From assembly GCA_004554705.1 (NCBI GenBank), contig SFKS01000025.1, forward strand, positions 1 through 9,607: a stretch of 9,607 nucleotides of DNA, given 5' to 3'. Shown here one piece after another: positions 6,386 through 9,607 of this stretch. The position numbers and the translations under genes were made by a program. This stretch comes from Clostridiales bacterium. Lineage in GTDB: Bacteria; Bacillota; Clostridia; TANB77; CAG-508. Numbering within the stretch: position 1 is the first letter of the stretch; every line of letters begins with the position of its first letter. The notes beneath the pieces are model-generated. The model saw only the letters and a program-made list of their open reading frames with translations, was not told the origin of the DNA and did not search any database.

Positions 6386-9300
6386 ATATCAACTAATAAA
6401 TGAAATGGCAAGTGAAACATTGAAAGAAATTACTCAAAATGGAGAAAGTTGGATTAAGTTTTTAAATACGGCGAGTAACAATTACAAATATTCTTTTAAT
6501 GAGCAAGTGTTAATATATGCTCAAAAACCAAATGCTACTGCTTGTGCAGATATAGAAACTTGGAATAAAAAATTACGAAGATGGGTTAATAAGGGTGCAA
6601 AAGGTATTGCCTTATTATCAATGGAAAATGGCAGAAATGTATTAAGACATGTTTTTGATATTTCAGATACACATAGTGGTATAAATAAAGATTTTAAGTT
6701 ATGGGAAATAAAACCTTCTTATGAAAATGGAATTATAGAAACACTAGAAAATAGTTTTGGAAATTTAGAAGTTAAATCTAATTTAGCAGAAGCAATATAT
6801 TCAGCATCTATAAATTTAGTTGAAGATAATTATCAAGATTATTTAGTTGATTTAAAAGAAGTTTTAGATGGTAGCTTATTAGAGGGAATGCAAGATATAG
6901 ATTTAGAGGGAAACTTTATTGTATTACTTGCAAAATCAATATCATATATGGCAATGAAAAGATGTGGTATTGATCCAGCAGAACATTTTAATGTATCAGA
7001 TTTTGAAATGATTAGTAGTTTTAATAATAAAAGAGTTGTTTCAAGATTAGGTGCAGCAATAAGTGATATTGCAGAACAAGAATTAAGAGAAATCTATTCT
7101 AGTGTTATAAATTATGAAAAAAATTATAAATTAACAAATCGTACATTTGTTAATAATGAAAAAATAAATTATCATAATAATGAAGAAAAAAATAATGAAG
7201 GGAGAAATGATTATGATAGAATTAACATACAATCAAATGGGAGATTACCAAATACCACAAGTAGCATTACCGAAAACGAAGAAAATGGCACAGGGGAGAT
7301 TCTCAAGAATGAGGGAGAAATTCCTAAAAGAACACAAAAGAGGGTTATACGAGGAATTAATGTTAGATGGCAAGATGGAAGAACATTTAGGAGAAATAGA
7401 GCAAACAGCCCAAAAGAGAATGAAACAGATAATAACAAGTCTAGCAGAGAAGAATCAAATAACAGAGGAAATGAAAAGAGAGAATCAAATGAGTTGGGTA
7501 CAAGCAATGAACTCAATAAAGAACCAAGCCGAAGAAATGATAATGTCAGAGCTAATTTACAATTAAATCTTTTTGAAGATACCTATGTACCACCAATTAA
7601 GGAATTACTAAGTGTAGATACACAAATAAATAGTATTCAAGCACAAGCAGAAGTAGAAAATACTCCTGCTTTTTCTTTTACTCAAGAAATGATAGATAAA
7701 ACACTTATTGAGGGCAGTAATTTTTCACATAGCAAATATAGAATTTATGAACAATTTAAAAGAAGTTTATCAGCAAAAGAAAATATAATATTTCTAAAAC
7801 ATGAATATGGAATAGGAGGTTCAAGTTCTGCATATTCTGGTGCAGATTTTGGACAAGAGCATGATAGCAAAGGAATAAAGTTATATAAAGGCTATAAAGA
7901 TGATAGAGTAGAGCTACTAATAAATTGGAGTAATGTTGAACAAAGGCTTAAAGAAATTATTAGATTAGATAGATATTTTAATGATGAAGAAAAAATAAAA
8001 TATCAAGAATGGCTAGAAAATGACTATGAAAAAGAAAAATGGATGCTAGATAGAGGGTTAAAAGAAAATACAAATGATTTTATAGATATATCTAGTATAA
8101 ATATTGAAAAAAATTATAAGTTGAGTAATGGAAATTACTTTCATTTTCATACAAATGATGAGGGATATTATTATGCAATATATGACAACAGGGGAACAGA
8201 AATTGATGGTGGACTTTTAGAATATTCAGAAAATGCAGATAAAAAGACTTTAGACGATATTAGAAAAGACTTAGCAAAATTTACTGATATTACAGAATTA
8301 GCAGATACAAACCTAGAAGAAGTTAGTCAAGAATTTATTGATAATTTAGAACAAGAGGCAGAATTAAAAGATATTGCTGATAGAGTTGAAACTCAAATAA
8401 TTGCTAATGCTATTAGTACAGTAAAAGAATTAAGCGAAGATCCAAAAACACAATTTAAAATAGGAAAAATTATTTATTTAGAAAGTGATAGAAAATATAG
8501 AGTTGAGGCTATTAACAAAGAATTAGATGAAATTGTTTTGTTAGACCAAACAATGTTAGAAAATGCACATTATCCAATTATGAGAAATGAAAGTTATTTA
8601 CGAGCAGTTTCACTTTATCATAGTAATGACAGAAACTTTGAAGAGGAAATTACTACTAACAAACAGGAAATAGTAGAACCAAAACCTAAACAAGAAAAGG
8701 TTAATTATCACATTGATGATAAATTATTAGGAGAAGGTACACCAAAAGAAAAAGTAAGAAGAAATATTGAAGCAATAAAACTTTTGCATAAATTAGAAGA
8801 TGAAAATAGATTAGCAAATTCAGAAGAACAGAATATTTTGTCGAAATATGTCGGTTGGGGAGGACTTCCAGATGTGTTTGATGAAAGTAAAGATAATTGG
8901 AGCGAAGAATATAACGAATTAAAAGAAATTCTTACAGATGAAGAATATAAGTCAGCAAGAGCTTCAACATTAACTGCTTTTTATACACCACCAGTAGTTA
9001 TAAATGCAATATATGACACTCTAAAAAGCATGGGTGTTGAACAAGCAAATATTCTTGAACCAAGTTGTGGTACAGGAAATTTTTTAGGAATGTTGCCACA
9101 AGAAATGCAAAGCTCAAAACTATATGGAGTAGAACTTGATTCCATAAGTGGTAAGATAGCAAAACAATTATATCAAAAAGCAAATATTAAAATTCAAGGT
9201 TATGAAAAAGCAGATTTACCAGACTCATTTTTTGATATAGCAATAGGAAATGTTCCATTTGGAGATTTCAAAGTTAATGATAAAAGATACGATAAAAATA

Positions 9301-9607
9301 ATTTCTTAATACACGATTATTTCTTTGCTAAAACTTTAGATAAAGTTAGACCAGGAGGAGTAATTGCATTTATTACTTCAAAAGGAACAATGGATAAAGC
9401 AAGTCCAGAGGTTAGAAAGTATTTAGCACAAAGAGCAGACCTTTTAGGTGCTATTAGATTACCAGATAATACTTTTACAAAGAATGCAGGAACAAAAGTA
9501 ACATCAGATATTATCTTCTTACAAAAAAGAGAAAATTTGACCGATATAATGCCAGATTGGGTATATCTTGATAGAGATGAAAACAATATTACAATGAATA
9601 AATATTT
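6375..9607 (+). CDS. Large ArdC-like / N6-adenine DNA methylase (probable methylase-helicase) of the conjugative element, 5' part
   Basis: The frame is open from ATG 6375 to the window end (1077 codons, no stop). ATG follows AAAGGAGG by 6 bases. Residues about 1-100 (YSFNEQVLIYAQ at 39-50, then TWNKKLRRWVNKGAKGIALL and VFDISDT) match the ArdC/antirestriction-type N-terminus of these giant ICE proteins. Residues about 260-400 are an Asn/Glu/Arg-rich low-complexity linker that also encodes TnpV in another frame. Around 478 lies the conserved YGIGG segment with SGADFG. KYVGWGGL at 824-831 precedes the methyltransferase domain: EPSCGTGNF (895-903) is the S-adenosylmethionine-binding motif I, and NVPF (959-962) stands at the catalytic (N/D)PP(Y/F) position of N6-adenine methylases. 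Relatives continue into an SF2/Snf2-type helicase and often exceed 2000 residues; that part lies beyond the window. Likely role: protecting or remodelling element DNA in transfer, including against restriction. This is inferred from family and context. Adenine methylation itself is not proven, because the motif is not canonical. Confidence 0.88.
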   Translation, partial: MANKYQLINEMASETLKEITQNGESWIKFLNTASNNYKYSFNEQVLIYAQKPNATACADIETWNKKLRRWVNKGAKGIALLSMENGRNVLRHVFDISDTHSGINKDFKLWEIKPSYENGIIETLENSFGNLEVKSNLAEAIYSASINLVEDNYQDYLVDLKEVLDGSLLEGMQDIDLEGNFIVLLAKSISYMAMKRCGIDPAEHFNVSDFEMISSFNNKRVVSRLGAAISDIAEQELREIYSSVINYEKNYKLTNRTFVNNEKINYHNNEEKNNEGRNDYDRINIQSNGRLPNTTSSITENEENGTGEILKNEGEIPKRTQKRVIRGINVRWQDGRTFRRNRANSPKENETDNNKSSREESNNRGNEKRESNELGTSNELNKEPSRRNDNVRANLQLNLFEDTYVPPIKELLSVDTQINSIQAQAEVENTPAFSFTQEMIDKTLIEGSNFSHSKYRIYEQFKRSLSAKENIIFLKHEYGIGGSSSAYSGADFGQEHDSKGIKLYKGYKDDRVELLINWSNVEQRLKEIIRLDRYFNDEEKIKYQEWLENDYEKEKWMLDRGLKENTNDFIDISSINIEKNYKLSNGNYFHFHTNDEGYYYAIYDNRGTEIDGGLLEYSENADKKTLDDIRKDLAKFTDITELADTNLEEVSQEFIDNLEQEAELKDIADRVETQIIANAISTVKELSEDPKTQFKIGKIIYLESDRKYRVEAINKELDEIVLLDQTMLENAHYPIMRNESYLRAVSLYHSNDRNFEEEITTNKQEIVEPKPKQEKVNYHIDDKLLGEGTPKEKVRRNIEAIKLLHKLEDENRLANSEEQNILSKYVGWGGLPDVFDESKDNWSEEYNELKEILTDEEYKSARASTLTAFYTPPVVINAIYDTLKSMGVEQANILEPSCGTGNFLGMLPQEMQSSKLYGVELDSISGKIAKQLYQKANIKIQGYEKADLPDSFFDIAIGNVPFGDFKVNDKRYDKNNFLIHDYFFAKTLDKVRPGGVIAFITSKGTMDKASPEVRKYLAQRADLLGAIRLPDNTFTKNAGTKVTSDIIFLQKRENLTDIMPDWVYLDRDENNITMNKY
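7199..7204 (+). promoter_or_regulatory. Internal ribosome binding site AGGGAG for the nested TnpV gene
   Basis: AGGGAG at 7199-7204, inside the methylase coding sequence, lies 8 bases before ATG 7213. It lies only 2 bases before the in-frame ATG at 7207, so 7213 is preferred. A start at 7213 also yields MIELTYNQMGDYQIP, which agrees with the usual TnpV N-terminus. An earlier in-frame ATG at 7180 has no such site. Confidence 0.65.
7213..7566 (+). CDS. tnpV: TnpV-type transposon-encoded protein, nested out of frame inside the methylase gene
   Basis: This gene encodes 117 residues in a different frame of the same strand, wholly contained in 6375-9607 (over methylase residues about 280-398). I recognise the TnpV pattern throughout: ELTYNQMGDYQIP at the start, GRFSRMREKFLKEHKRGLYEEL in the middle, then a helical stretch around AQKRMKQII, and MSWVQAMNSIKNQAEEMIMSELIYN at the end. 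The length fits the family, about 115-125 residues. It has its own ribosome binding site (7199-7204) and TAA stop. Its codons end in G more often than those of its neighbours (AAG, GAG, CAG, GGG, CCG, ACG), as expected when the third base is constrained by the other frame. The methylase product here is low-complexity, which suggests that TnpV is the more constrained frame. TnpV is often annotated beside conjugative transposon genes, but its biochemical function is not established to my knowledge. No transmembrane segment or catalytic motif is visible. Confidence 0.75.
   Translation: MIELTYNQMGDYQIPQVALPKTKKMAQGRFSRMREKFLKEHKRGLYEELMLDGKMEEHLGEIEQTAQKRMKQIITSLAEKNQITEEMKRENQMSWVQAMNSIKNQAEEMIMSELIYN

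Noticed and set aside
7211..7516. 101-residue minus-strand open frame opposite TnpV
   Set aside because: It is Ser/Leu-rich antisense sequence with no ribosome binding site. Three-way coding of the same DNA would need strong evidence, and there is none.
9317..9586. 89-residue minus-strand open frame inside the methylase domain
   Set aside because: The plus-strand methylase frame carries clear catalytic motifs here, and the minus product resembles no family I know.

Overview
The window looks like part of an integrative and conjugative element (Tn1549-like layout) in a low-G+C member of the Bacillota, probably a gut Clostridia-type host. Composition is very A/T-rich (roughly 30% G+C by eye), codons favour AGA, TTA, GAA and AAA, ribosome binding sites are strong AGGAGG types, and TAA/TAG stops fit the standard bacterial code. 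Every supported gene is on the + strand.

Layout: (1) 1-369 is the 3' end of a ParB/Spo0J-family partition gene. (2) 370-576 is an A/T-rich intergenic region with a good sigma-A-type promoter candidate (-10 TATAAT at 485-490) and a 10-bp direct repeat. (3) 577-1205 would encode a signal-anchored membrane protein with an acidic stalk and a Cys-rich C-terminus. It is interrupted by a one-base deficit in a run of A at 872-877, so the sequence as given encodes only the anchor and stalk. (4) 1274-6097 encodes a 1607-residue cell-wall-anchored surface adhesin: signal peptide, thioester-type domain (Cys75, Gln136), about twelve SpaA/Cna-B-like isopeptide-type repeats and a VPKTG sortase signal. (5) 6158-6385 is a small unrecognised gene that overlaps the next one by 11 bases. 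(6) 6375 to the window end is the 5' part of the very large ArdC-like/N6-adenine methylase (normally plus helicase) protein carried by this class of element. (7) A TnpV-type protein is encoded at 7213-7566, entirely inside gene 6 in another reading frame, with its own ribosome binding site.

How it fits together: ParB is expected to help maintain or segregate the element. The surface proteins probably help the cell attach to other cells or to host tissue. The large methylase protein probably protects or processes element DNA during transfer. Two intrinsic-terminator-like hairpins lie only a few bases upstream of the ribosome binding sites of the adhesin and of the small gene. Either each gene has its own hidden promoter, or the block is read through by attenuation or antitermination. 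The most unusual feature is the TnpV gene nested out of frame in the methylase linker; next are the thioester adhesin and the hairpin-before-gene pattern. No relaxase, integrase, sortase, tRNA, CRISPR array or insertion sequence is visible here.
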